Positions 57,135 through 64,000 of a stretch of 64,000 nt of DNA are shown here, in pieces (the stretch's first letter is position 1; the number at the start of each line of letters is the position of its first letter). The translations under genes and the position numbers were made by a program. The stretch spans positions 64,501-128,500 of the forward strand of contig NZ_JADCLL010000001.1 of NCBI RefSeq assembly GCF_015070375.1. Direction: 5' to 3'. The notes under the pieces are model-generated. The model did no database searches. It was given only the letters and a program-made list of their open reading frames with translations, and was not told where the DNA came from. Source of the DNA: Nocardioides kribbensis. Lineage in GTDB: Bacteria; Actinomycetota; Actinomycetes; Propionibacteriales; Nocardioidaceae.

Positions 57135-57602
57135 TCAGGACCCGGCGAGGCTGGCCCCGGTCCACGACTCGTCCTCGGATACGTCCCGGACGACGTCGAG
57201 CCAGGCCGGGATCTTGCCTGCGGGCCGGTCGCCGTCGTCGAGCTCGGCGACCAGCGAGCCGTCCTCGTGCTCGTCGACGACGACCAGCAGGCCGTCGCGG
57301 TGGATCATGTGGCGGCGCTTGCGCAGCACCCGGCTCGGCAGCGCGGCCAGGACGGCCCACTCGGCGTCGTCGAGGTACAGATTGGTGCACGCGACCTCGG
57401 CCGGGCCGTCGGACAGTCGCACCTTGTGCCCGAGCTTGCGGACCACAGTGCCGTCGGCCTCCGTCACCTCGCGCAGCCGCAGGCGCGTGCCCGTGACGTA
57501 GCGGTCGACGATGTCCTTCGTGCTCGAGACCCCCTCGGGGATCCGACGGACCAGCCAGCGTCGCTCGCGCTCGACCACGGCGTACTTCAGCGAGACGGAC
57601 AT
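57135..57602 (-). CDS. Stand-alone CYTH domain protein
   Basis: Predicted 155-aa CYTH/triphosphate tunnel protein: KYAVVERERRWLVRRIPEG (ExExK-like start), RYVTGTRLRLREVTEADG, RKLGHKVRLSD, then VVDEHEDGSLVAELDDGD. The alternating Arg/Lys/Glu on tunnel strands is kept, so triphosphate hydrolysis or binding is likely. Compared with the CYTH-CHAD protein (19932) it has no CHAD domain. An 8-bp-arm hairpin lies past its stop (57089-57107). Confidence 0.87.
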   Translation of the reverse strand: MSVSLKYAVVERERRWLVRRIPEGVSSTKDIVDRYVTGTRLRLREVTEADGTVVRKLGHKVRLSDGPAEVACTNLYLDDAEWAVLAALPSRVLRKRRHMIHRDGLLVVVDEHEDGSLVAELDDGDRPAGKIPAWLDVVRDVSEDESWTGASLAGS

Positions 57603-57611
57603 CGCGACAGG

Positions 57612-57848
57612 CTAGGGCCCGGAGGGGTTGGGACCCGACGACCCGGGCTGGTGGAAACGTACGGCGTCCCGCTGGGCCTTCGCCGCGCTGGCTCGAGCAC
57701 GCTGGTCGGCCTCGTGGCGGCTCGACAGCTGTTCTCCCCCGGTCTCACCGCTGCGCAGGCGGCGTGCGACCCGACCAGCGCTGACCCAGCCGGCGACGGC
57801 GTAGAGGACGACGGCCGCCAGACAGGCGACGAGGATCCAGGTGAACAC
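57612..57848 (-). CDS. Small single-helix membrane protein (78 aa)
   Basis: One N-terminal helix (MFTWILVACLAAVVLYAVAG) then a charged, Ala/Arg-rich tail (SRHEADQRARASAAKAQRD). It lies 9 bp upstream of the CYTH gene on the same strand. AGGTCCGTCG precedes the ATG. Function unknown. Confidence 0.6.
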   Translation of the reverse strand: MFTWILVACLAAVVLYAVAGWVSAGRVARRLRSGETGGEQLSSRHEADQRARASAAKAQRDAVRFHQPGSSGPNPSGP

Positions 57849-57949
57849 GACGGACCTCCCGAGACGGAAAAGTAAAGACGTCGCGATCCTAGGTCATAGC
57901 GACACCGGGCGCGGCTGACCGCGCGGAACGGTGGCCCTGCCGAGCCGGG

Positions 57950-58672
57950 CTACGTCGAGGCGACGAGCGTGGCCCGCACGACGCGGCCGACGGCCTCGTC
58001 GGCCTCGACCAGGACCGATCCGTCGGCGGCGACGACCACCGAGCGGCCGGCGGTCTCGGTGAATCCCCCGCCGGTGCCGCCGGCGTGACTGGCGATGAGC
58101 ACGGGCACGCCGAGCGCGCGACTGATCACGAAGGCTCGGGCGCGGCACTCGACGACGTCGGCGGGCACGTCGACGACACCGGCGGCGTAGAGGTCGACGC
58201 CGAGCGGGGCGAGAGCCGCGGTGTGCTGGCTCGCTCCGGTGTCCTTGCAGATGGCCAGGCCGACGATCCAGCCGTCGACCGTCGTGGTGGCCGGGCCGTC
58301 GCCGGGGGTGAAGCGGCGGTGCTCGTCGCCGTGGAGCCAGCTCTTGCGGTAGGCCAGCGAGACCCCGTCGCCGTCGACACGGACGGTGGCGATGAAGAGG
58401 CGGTCATCGACGGCCACCGGAGCGCCGACCAGGGCCACGGCTCCAGCCCGGGCGCAGGCCTCGACGACGACCGCCCAGCGCGGGTCGTCGAGCGCGACGG
58501 GCTCCGCGTCCAGTTCGTAGCCGGTCAGCGAGAGCTCCGGGAAGACGACCAGGCGGGCACCGGCCGAGGCGAGGGCGAGGGCGTGCTCGCGCGCGGTGGC
58601 GGCGAGGTCGCCGCGATGGACCCTCGGCTGCGCGACGGCGACGGGCAGGTCGGGCAGGGCGGGGTCGCTCAC
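57950..58672 (-). CDS. Carbon-nitrogen hydrolase (nitrilase superfamily)
   Basis: Predicted 240-aa C-N hydrolase with the Glu-Lys-Cys triad: LVVFPELSLTGYE, YRKSWLHGDEHRRF and GLAICKDTGAS. The family cleaves amides or nitriles such as omega-amides and carbamoyl compounds. Substrate unknown. GTG 58672 is used; an earlier in-frame GTG at 58681 would add 3 residues. The intervening DNA up to the kinase remnant has a 14-bp direct repeat (GCGCCACGGCGACC). Confidence 0.87.
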   Translation of the reverse strand: MSDPALPDLPVAVAQPRVHRGDLAATAREHALALASAGARLVVFPELSLTGYELDAEPVALDDPRWAVVVEACARAGAVALVGAPVAVDDRLFIATVRVDGDGVSLAYRKSWLHGDEHRRFTPGDGPATTTVDGWIVGLAICKDTGASQHTAALAPLGVDLYAAGVVDVPADVVECRARAFVISRALGVPVLIASHAGGTGGGFTETAGRSVVVAADGSVLVEADEAVGRVVRATLVAST

Positions 58673-58760
58673 GCGGCACACGATCCCACGCCCCGAGGCG
58701 ACCCCGTGCGCCACGGCGACCCCACGCGCCACGGCGACCGGAGTGCCGCGACCTTCCCTC

Positions 58761-59066
58761 TCAGTCGCTCGGGCACGACGCCCAGCGGCGCCAGCAGCCG
58801 GCGTAGTCGTTGTGCATCGCGCGCGACCAGAAGGAGAAGTCGAGCACCACGTCGGCGCCGTCCCCGACGAGCTGCAGCAGACGGGCGCGCAGGTCGGTCT
58901 CGTTCTCGGCCCGCACCTCGGGCGGCAGCGGCACCGTGGTGATCCCGCGCCGCCACATCTCGACATCGAAGGACAGCCGGGTCATGCCGGCCGTCTCGAG
59001 ACGTCTCGCCCAGGTCGTCTTGCCCGACCCGGCCGGCCCGCACATGACGACGACCCTGGGCACCAC
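58761..59066 (-). pseudogene. Truncated P-loop kinase (AAA/Zeta-like), frameshifted
   Basis: The frame gives ~101 aa: VMCGPAGSGKTTWARRLETA (Walker A), RLSFDVEMWRRG and VVLDFSFWSRAMHNDYAGCW. Relatives run about 150 aa. Here a one-base loss after MHNDY (near 58802-58806) shifts the frame; the other frame continues RRLLAPLGVVPERL, which matches the family, then also degenerates. The C-terminal part is therefore missing. The GTG start (59066) is tentative. Confidence 0.7.
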
Positions 59067-59095
59067 GCCAGGCTGGTGCGCCCTGGGGTCGCTGC

Positions 59096-59722
59096 TCAGT
59101 CCGACAGGCCCGCGGCGCGGAAGGCACGGGCGTAGATCGCGCGCACCACGTCCTGCTTGCGGGCGTTGTAGAGCATCGAGTGCTCCCCCGCCGCGCTCGC
59201 GGCGTCGGCGGCGGAGCGCTTCGCGGCGGCGTAGAGCTCCCGCTCGTCGGGGTGCGCGCGCAGCCAGTCGCGGAAGAGCCGGTGCTTCCACGGCTCGGCG
59301 CTGTCCGGCCCGAAGACGTGCAGGTGGCAGCCGAGGCTCTCCCCCAGCGCCGGCGGGTCGAGGCGCAGCAGCCGGTGGCCCTGCCACCACGGCTCACGCA
59401 CGGTGAGCACGAAGCCCAGCGCCTCCAGCGCCGGCACGTAGGCGTCCTCGGCGTCGGGGTCGGCGAGCACCAGGTCGAGGTCGAGGGTGGGCTTCGCGGC
59501 GAGCCCCGCCACGGCGGTGGAGCCCACGTGCTCCAGCGCCAGCACCCGCCAGCCCAGGGCGCTGCGCACCGTCGCCGCGACCTGCGCGGAGCGCTCGGGC
59601 CACGACGGGTCCGGCTCGACGACCGCGACGTACGGGCTCGGGCCCCGGCCCGCCACCCAGGGCGACGCGCCCGGCGGTGCCTCGTCGCCGGCGAAGGACA
59701 CGATCTGGGCGCGGGTCGGCAT
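59096..59722 (-). CDS. GrpB-family nucleotidyltransferase-like protein (second copy)
   Basis: Predicted 208-aa GrpB protein: SPYVAVVEPDPSWPERSAQV, LEHVGSTAVAGLAAKPTLDLDLVLAD, LGCHLHVFGPDSAEPWKHRL and LYAAAKRSAADAASAAGEHS. It has a longer N-terminus than the copy at 56153. TAGCCT ends 7 nt before the ATG at 59722 (leaderless). Confidence 0.88.
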   Translation of the reverse strand: MPTRAQIVSFAGDEAPPGASPWVAGRGPSPYVAVVEPDPSWPERSAQVAATVRSALGWRVLALEHVGSTAVAGLAAKPTLDLDLVLADPDAEDAYVPALEALGFVLTVREPWWQGHRLLRLDPPALGESLGCHLHVFGPDSAEPWKHRLFRDWLRAHPDERELYAAAKRSAADAASAAGEHSMLYNARKQDVVRAIYARAFRAAGLSD

Positions 59723-59732
59723 GCCGGTCAGG

Positions 59733-60575
59733 CTAGAGCGCCGCGGTGAGGAAGACGCGCAGCGCGGAGACGAAGGCCTCCGGCCGCTCCGAGTGCACCC
59801 AGTGCCCGGCGCCCTTGATGGTCACCTGGCGGGTGCGCGGGAAGAGGGAGCGCATCGACGGCTCGTGCTCGGGCTGCACGTACGCCGAGTGCTCGCCGGC
59901 CATCCACAGCACCGGGTGGTCGAACGGCGCGATGTCGTCGAGCACGGGGAAGCCCGCGATGGCGGCCAGCTCGCGGCGCAGCAGGTCGAGGTCGGCCTGC
60001 CAGCGGAAGCCGTCCTGGCCCGAGCGCAGGTTCTGCAGCAGGAAGCCGCGCACTCGCTCGTCGTCGATCTCCTCGGCCAGACCCGCGTCGGCGTCGGCAC
60101 GGCTGGTCAGCGCAGGCAGGTCCAGCCCGGCCAGCGCTCCCAGCAGGTGCTCGAACTCCCCCGCCCCGTCGCTGGGCGCCGGGGAGATGTCGACCACGAC
60201 GAGCCGGTCCACGAGGTCGGGGTGACGCAGCGCGAGGACCATCGCCACCTTGCCGCCCATCGAGTGGCCCACGAGGTGCACCGGGCCCTGCGCGGCGTAG
60301 GTGGCGCGCAGCCAAGTGGCGACGCTCTCGGCGACCGTCTCGTAGTCGGCGGTGCCGGTCCACGGCGAGCGTCCGTGGTTGGGCAGGTCGACGAGCACCG
60401 AGCGGAGGTCGGGCTGGAGGGCCTTGGCGACCTGGGTGAAGTTGCGGCCCTGCCCGAAGAGCCCGTGGAGGAAGACCACGGTGGGACCGGTCGAGCCGAC
60501 CTCGGTCGTGTGCAGCGCGGGCGGGGACGTGTCGGAGGTCGACGGCTCGGGGGCAGCGGCGTCGGGCGAGGTCAC
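59733..60575 (-). CDS. Alpha/beta hydrolase (esterase type, YbfF-like)
   Basis: Predicted 280-aa hydrolase. VVFLHGLFGQGRNF (oxyanion HG), VDLPNHGRSPW, elbow LVGHSMGGKVAM (Ser nucleophile), AGEHSAYV and catalytic His in IKGAGHWVHSERP. It is close to acyl-CoA/ester hydrolases of the YbfF group. TAGGCT ends 6 nt before the GTG at 60575. Confidence 0.9.
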   Translation of the reverse strand: MTSPDAAAPEPSTSDTSPPALHTTEVGSTGPTVVFLHGLFGQGRNFTQVAKALQPDLRSVLVDLPNHGRSPWTGTADYETVAESVATWLRATYAAQGPVHLVGHSMGGKVAMVLALRHPDLVDRLVVVDISPAPSDGAGEFEHLLGALAGLDLPALTSRADADAGLAEEIDDERVRGFLLQNLRSGQDGFRWQADLDLLRRELAAIAGFPVLDDIAPFDHPVLWMAGEHSAYVQPEHEPSMRSLFPRTRQVTIKGAGHWVHSERPEAFVSALRVFLTAAL

Positions 60576-60611
60576 CGGTGCAGCCTAGGAGCCCCGGCTA
60601 GCCTGCCGGGC

Positions 60612-61262
60612 ATGGCCCTCCTGCACCGCGCGAGCATCGTCCCGACCAAGCTCGAGGCGATCAACGCCTGGCTGCCGCAGCAGCCGTGGGCGCTCGACGC
60701 GGGCGAGGTCGAGACCCTGGGCGCCTTCCGGTTCGACGACCCGGCCGGCGAGGTGGGTGTGGAGACCTTCCTCGTGCGCGACGCCGCCGGCGGTGTGCTC
60801 CAGGTGCCGCTGACCTTCCGTGGCGCGCCGCTGCCCGACGGCGAGCGCTGGCTGGTCACGACCATGGAGCACACCGTGCTGGGTCCGCGCTGGGTCTACG
60901 ACGGCTGCGGCGACCCGGCGTACGTCGCGACGCTGGCGGCCACGATCGCCGACGCGGCCGGCGAGGCCCGCGAGGTGGTGCGCCAGGACGACGGCACCGA
61001 GGTGGAGCGCGACCCGTCGGCGCGCGCGCACGGCACCGGCGGCGCTGCGCCGCTGGCGGACACCGCACTCGACGTCGGGCGCGCGCTGGGCGAGGAGGCC
61101 GTCACCGACGTCGACGGCTGGACCCTCGTGCGGGTCGGGGGCGCGACGCTCGGCGTCTCCCGGCACCCCGCGGCCGCTCCGTCCGACCCGCCGGCCGGGG
61201 TGCTCACGGGCCACGCGGGCGAGGCGACCGGACCGCTGCTGCTCGCCACGCTCACCAGGTGA
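60612..61262 (+). CDS. Maltokinase N-terminal cap-like protein
   Basis: Predicted 216-aa protein: MALLHRASIVPTKLEAINAW, LGAFRFDDPAGEVGVETFLV, GGVLQVPLTFRGAPLP and TTMEHTVLGPRWVYDGCGDP, with the WVYD/CxDP segment typical of the cap domain of maltokinases. The kinase part is absent, as in other stand-alone actinobacterial members; function unknown. TAGCCT ends 7 nt before the ATG. Confidence 0.82.
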   Translation: MALLHRASIVPTKLEAINAWLPQQPWALDAGEVETLGAFRFDDPAGEVGVETFLVRDAAGGVLQVPLTFRGAPLPDGERWLVTTMEHTVLGPRWVYDGCGDPAYVATLAATIADAAGEAREVVRQDDGTEVERDPSARAHGTGGAAPLADTALDVGRALGEEAVTDVDGWTLVRVGGATLGVSRHPAAAPSDPPAGVLTGHAGEATGPLLLATLTR

Positions 61263-61288
61263 GGGCTGCGGTCCGGCAGGATGGCGCC

Positions 61289-61864
61289 GTGATCCCCCTC
61301 CTGGCCGGCCTCAGCACGACCCAGCTCGTCGCGCTGATCGTCGTCCTGCTCATCGCGCTCGCCGTGGTCTCGGCCGTCGTGACCCGCTTCCTGGTGCGGC
61401 GCGGGCTGCGCACGCCCTTCGCGATCCGCCAGATCAACAAGGGGCGCGACAAGGTGGTCTCGATGGTGAAGCGCCCGATCACGATCATGGTGCTCGACGA
61501 GGTCGCCGACGTCATCCAGACCGGTCACTACACCAAGAACATCTCCGACGCCCTGCTCGAGAACCACGACGAGCTCAAGGCCCTGGTCACCGAGAAGGTC
61601 CGCCACGACCCGACCTCCCGGCTCATCGGACGCCTGCCCGGCTACGACCTCGTGGTCTCCGAGGTCACCGAGACCACCCTGCGGGTGCTGATCGAGATGC
61701 TCGGCGACCCCCGCATGGACGAGCTGGTCTCCGACCTGCTGCGCAACAACCTGCAGCAGATCAAGCTCGCCGTGCGCGAGCGGCAGAACGAGCTGCTCCC
61801 GCCCCCTCCTCCGCCCGATCCCTCGCCCCACCTGGCCCACCGGCGGCGGCGCACGCCCGGCTAG
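61289..61864 (+). CDS. Membrane-anchored hypothetical protein (191 aa)
   Basis: One N-terminal helix (LSTTQLVALIVVLLIALAVVSAVVTRF) then a soluble helical domain: INKGRDKVVSMVKRPITIMV, ADVIQTGHYTKNISDALLEN and SRLIGRLPGYDLVVSEVTETTLRVLIEMLGD. The end is Pro-rich. I do not recognise the family. CAGGAT ends 6 nt before the GTG. Confidence 0.7.
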   Translation: MIPLLAGLSTTQLVALIVVLLIALAVVSAVVTRFLVRRGLRTPFAIRQINKGRDKVVSMVKRPITIMVLDEVADVIQTGHYTKNISDALLENHDELKALVTEKVRHDPTSRLIGRLPGYDLVVSEVTETTLRVLIEMLGDPRMDELVSDLLRNNLQQIKLAVRERQNELLPPPPPPDPSPHLAHRRRRTPG

Positions 61865-61950
61865 GATCGGCCCCAGCAGCACCTCGCACGAGCGCAGCCC
61901 GGCTGCACGCACCACCCCCGATCGAACTCCGAGCAGAGAGCGGCCCGACC

Positions 61951-62367
61951 GTGTCCCTTCCCGTGTCCCGACCCGAGGCGTCGACCCCGGCCACCCCCGA
62001 GACCGTCACGCAGCAGCCCTACGTCGCTCCCCCGCCGGTCGCCGGCCCGCTCGGCTGGGCCCTGGCGCTCGGCGCCGCGACGGCGCTCCTGCTCTCCAGC
62101 TGGATGCTCTACTCCACCGACACCCCCGACGGCATGTGGTCGGGCTACATCTCGCAGTCCTTCGCGCTGGTGATCATCCTCGCGGCGCTCTCTCTCAAGG
62201 TCGACCTCCCGGCCGCACCCGCCATCGGCGTGCTCTTCCTGTGCGGCATCGGCCTGGTGCTGGTCGGCATCTTCGCCAACAGCTCGACGACCGTCATGGT
62301 CAGCGACCTGTCGGCCGGCATCGTCGTGCTGATCGCCGCGACGCTGCGCACCACCCAGAGCCGCTGA
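61951..62367 (+). CDS. Membrane protein (138 aa)
   Basis: Four predicted helices (PLGWALALGAATALLLSSWM; SFALVIILAALSLKV; AIGVLFLCGIGLVLVGIF; SDLSAGIVVLIAATL) after a Pro-rich start. GTG 61951 is tentative; no strong Shine-Dalgarno. A -10-like TAGGAT lies at 61863-61868. Family not recognised. Confidence 0.65.
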   Translation: MSLPVSRPEASTPATPETVTQQPYVAPPPVAGPLGWALALGAATALLLSSWMLYSTDTPDGMWSGYISQSFALVIILAALSLKVDLPAAPAIGVLFLCGIGLVLVGIFANSSTTVMVSDLSAGIVVLIAATLRTTQSR

Positions 62368-62810
62368 CGACGGCTCCCCCGCCCGGCCGGTCGACCCCGG
62401 CCGGGCCGCTCGACCTGCTGGGCACGTGGTCGGTCGAGCGCGACATCGACGACCGCCACGAAGGGCTGCGCCGCAGCGTGGTGGGGCTCGCCGAGCTCGC
62501 CCTCCTCGGCGACGGCCGTGTGCGGTGGCACGAGCACGGCACCATGTCGTGGCCAGGCACGAGCGTGCCCGTCTCCCGCACCCTCTACGTCGAGTCCCGC
62601 GCCCAGGGCTGGTGGGTCACCTTCGAGGACGGACGCGACTTCCACCCCTGGGAGCCCGGCGTGCAGGTCGACCACCCCTGCGGACGCGACCACTACCGCG
62701 GGCTGCTCGAGCCCGGCTCCCCGGCCGGCGGCTGGACCATCACCTGGGAGGTCCGGGGCCCGGCGAAGGACTACACGATGGTCGCCGCGCACCGCCCGCT
62801 GCACGGCTGA
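62364..62810 (+). CDS. DUF6314-family protein, probable CTG start
   Basis: Predicted ~148 aa. Domain: DLLGTWSVERDIDDRHEGLRRSVVG, WHEHGTMSWPGTSVPVSRTLYVE, VTFEDGRDFHPWEPGVQVDHPCG and YRGLLEPGSP. No in-frame ATG, GTG or TTG starts the domain; the only candidate overlapping the upstream stop is CTG at 62364 (CTGA), which would couple translation to the membrane protein gene. An in-frame GTG 38 codons in would cut into the domain. DUF6314 has no known function. Confidence 0.65.
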   Translation: MTTAPPPGRSTPAGPLDLLGTWSVERDIDDRHEGLRRSVVGLAELALLGDGRVRWHEHGTMSWPGTSVPVSRTLYVESRAQGWWVTFEDGRDFHPWEPGVQVDHPCGRDHYRGLLEPGSPAGGWTITWEVRGPAKDYTMVAAHRPLHG

Positions 62811-62994
62811 TCCGACGGCCCGACGCCACACGTGGTCACAGGTGACCACGGCGCATGGCCCGTCCGGGCCAGGCCTCCCCCGCCCCGTCCGGACAGTCTT
62901 CGCGACGCGCGTGTCGTTCACCTCACATCGGCCCCCCGGTGTCCGTACGGTCAGGGGACGGATCCCGGACCGACGACGAGAGGAGGAACCAGCC

Positions 62995-63156
62995 ATGTGG
63001 GACACCACCCCCGCCACCGACACGCACCTGTCGCACGACATGCCGTGCCTGCGCTGCGGCCACGCCGTGCACACCTTCCTGGCCTGCGGCGACAGCTGCT
63101 CCTGCGAGCCCGTCGTCATGCCGGGCACCCCCGTGCGCACCGCCCGCGTCGCCTGA
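62995..63156 (+). CDS. Small Cys-rich protein (53 aa)
   Basis: Starts MWDTTPATDTHLSHDMPCLR, then CGHAVHTFLACGDSCSCEPV. Five Cys and four His suggest a zinc-binding knuckle. AGGAGGAACC lies upstream at good spacing. No named family is known to me. Confidence 0.7.
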   Translation: MWDTTPATDTHLSHDMPCLRCGHAVHTFLACGDSCSCEPVVMPGTPVRTARVA

Positions 63157-63185
63157 CCCCGCAGGCCGGTCGCGAGGCCTGCTCC

Positions 63186-63224
63186 GGTGGTTGAGGAGCG
63201 AGCGCCAGCGAGTGTCTCGAAACC
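63186..63224. repeat. Interspersed repeat (GGTGGTTGAGG...GTCTCGAAACC)
   Basis: A ~39-bp element starting GGTGGTTGAGGAGCGAGCG and ending GTGTCTCGAAACC. I recognise this as an intergenic repeat common in Nocardioides-like and related genomes. A degenerate second copy (GGTGGTCGAGCAGCGTCTCG) lies at 63239-63258. Confidence 0.65.
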
Positions 63225-63331
63225 TACCCGGCCTGAGCGGTGGTCGAGCAGCGTCTCGGCCGCAGCCGCCTTCACATGCACGTTCTGTCATCCTGGTGCG
63301 CAACCGAGTCACCGACCCGCGAGGACCAGCC

Positions 63332-63658
63332 GTGCCCCCACGCCCCGAGGTCGTGTGCCTCTGCGGCTCCCTCCGCTTCGCCGAGGAACTGGCCGAGGCG
63401 ACGCGCGTGCTCACCCTCGCCGGGGCGATCGTGCTCGCGCCGGTCGTGCTCGACCGGCCATCGGACCTGGCCGTCACCGACGAGTCCGTGAGCGAGGAGC
63501 AGCGCACCGCGCTCGGTGAGCTCCACCTGCGCCGCATCGACCTGGCCGACAGGGTCCTGGTCGTCGCCCCCGGTGGACACCTCGGCGAGTCCACCCGCCG
63601 CGAGGTCGCCTACGCCCGTGCTCGGGGCAAGCCCGTCGCCTTCATCGGGCCCGCCTGA
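63332..63658 (+). CDS. Nucleoside 2-deoxyribosyltransferase-like/DUF4406-type protein
   Basis: Predicted 108-aa protein: EVVCLCGSLRFAEELAEATRV, then LGELHLRRIDLADRVLVVAPGGHLGESTRREVAYARARGKPVAFI. GSLRF and GESTRREVAYA motifs fit the nucleoside 2-deoxyribosyltransferase superfamily. GAGGACCAGCC precedes the GTG at 63332. Substrate unknown. Confidence 0.82.
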   Translation: MPPRPEVVCLCGSLRFAEELAEATRVLTLAGAIVLAPVVLDRPSDLAVTDESVSEEQRTALGELHLRRIDLADRVLVVAPGGHLGESTRREVAYARARGKPVAFIGPA

Positions 63659-63695
63659 GCGGGCTCCGCTCGTCGGGGTCGACTCGCCGCGCGGC

Positions 63696-64000
63696 TCAGA
63701 CGTCGACCGAGGACACCGCGCGCCAGACCGGCCGGTCGTGGTCGCCGTCGCGGACCTCGCCCGTCGACCAGGTGATCGACAGCCCGCCGGGGCGCACATC
63801 GAGGGTGGCCAGCAGGTTGGTGAACCACGGCCCGTCGGTGACCTCCCAGTGCAGCGGCGAGCGCAGGGTGCGCCGCCCCATGACCCAGCCCCGCGGGCGG
63901 GCCTTGCCGCGGACGCCCAGCGAGAAGGCCAGCCGCATCACCGTCGGCAGGGGGTTGCGGATGGGCGAGCACACCGCCTGCACGATCCGGCTGCGCGCCT
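63696..64000 (-). CDS. C-terminal fragment of a probable PhoD-like phosphatase family protein
   Basis: The frame is open to the right edge. Visible end: SRIVQAVCSPIRNPLPTVMR, then GWVMGRRTLRSPLHWEVTDGPWFTNLLATLD and TWSTGEVRDGDHDRPVWRAV. QAVCSPIRNPL is, from memory, typical of the tail of actinobacterial PhoD/metallophosphatase-like proteins. The catalytic part is outside the window. Confidence 0.55.
   Translation of the reverse strand, partial: ARSRIVQAVCSPIRNPLPTVMRLAFSLGVRGKARPRGWVMGRRTLRSPLHWEVTDGPWFTNLLATLDVRPGGLSITWSTGEVRDGDHDRPVWRAVSSVDV

Overview
The window is chromosomal DNA from a very GC-rich actinobacterium. Gene content and order point to the Nocardioidaceae (Nocardioides-like): DUF881-sbp-DUF881-gcvH-FHA(GarA/OdhI)-MerR(FtsR)-bifunctional nuclease-MerR-gcvP, GTG starts in many genes, hairpin terminators without a U-tract, and an interspersed GGTGGTTGAGG repeat that I associate with this group. 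No rRNA, tRNA, CRISPR array, IS element or prophage is visible. Nearly all of it reads as core or near-core chromosome.

Layout. 0-4 kb: three overlapping minus-strand genes (amidohydrolase, DUF59/MIP18 protein, Zn alcohol dehydrogenase cut by the left edge) of the type that accompany propane/alkane monooxygenases. They are divergent from a GAF/Fis regulator, with a perfect palindrome between. 4-9.5 kb: ABM monooxygenase, a 49-aa protein, a spermidine-synthase-like protein, a HIBADH-family reductase, and a Tat-exported DUF1501/DUF1800 pair. 9.8-19 kb: CDP-alcohol phosphatidyltransferase, the DUF881/sbp group, gcvH, a zinc-ribbon FHA protein, two MerR regulators with matching operators, and gcvP under a glycine riboswitch. 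19-36.5 kb: secreted Ig-like protein, CYTH-CHAD protein, TldD/PmbA, sulfotransferase, SbcCD, alcohol dehydrogenase, FdhD, aminopeptidase N, S55-type secreted peptidase. 36.5-43.6 kb: MDR reductase, HesB-like protein, OsmC, lipoprotein cyclophilin, D-threonine-aldolase-like enzyme, aldo/keto reductase, GH26-like secreted hydrolase. 44-48.2 kb: a seven-gene Asp23/AmaP/DUF6286 envelope operon divergent from an ECF sigma factor translationally coupled to another Asp23-like gene. 48-54 kb: large secreted protein, RecQ, PPOX and DUF3626 proteins. 54-59.7 kb: a zone with three broken genes (frameshifted MOSC protein, MFS/methyltransferase scar, truncated P-loop kinase) among APH, two GrpB, CYTH and nitrilase genes. 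59.7-64 kb: alpha/beta hydrolase, maltokinase-cap protein, small membrane proteins, DUF6314, a Cys-rich 53-aa protein, a nucleotide-hydrolase-like protein, and the C-terminus of a probable PhoD-like phosphatase.

How the genes connect. The gcv/FHA/MerR block links glycine cleavage (riboswitch-sensed) with an FHA regulator of central metabolism and with division-type MerR regulators; two copies of ACCCTCA-N9-TGAGGGT suggest shared control of the MerR genes. The 44-48 kb island looks like a self-contained envelope-stress module with its own sigma factor and is the best candidate for a little-described system. About twenty genes have a TANNNT -10 hexamer ending 6-7 nt before the start codon, so leaderless transcription is common here.

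Limits: all calls come from reading the sequence and family memory; no searches were run. Starts were chosen from Shine-Dalgarno or -10 spacing and gene overlap.
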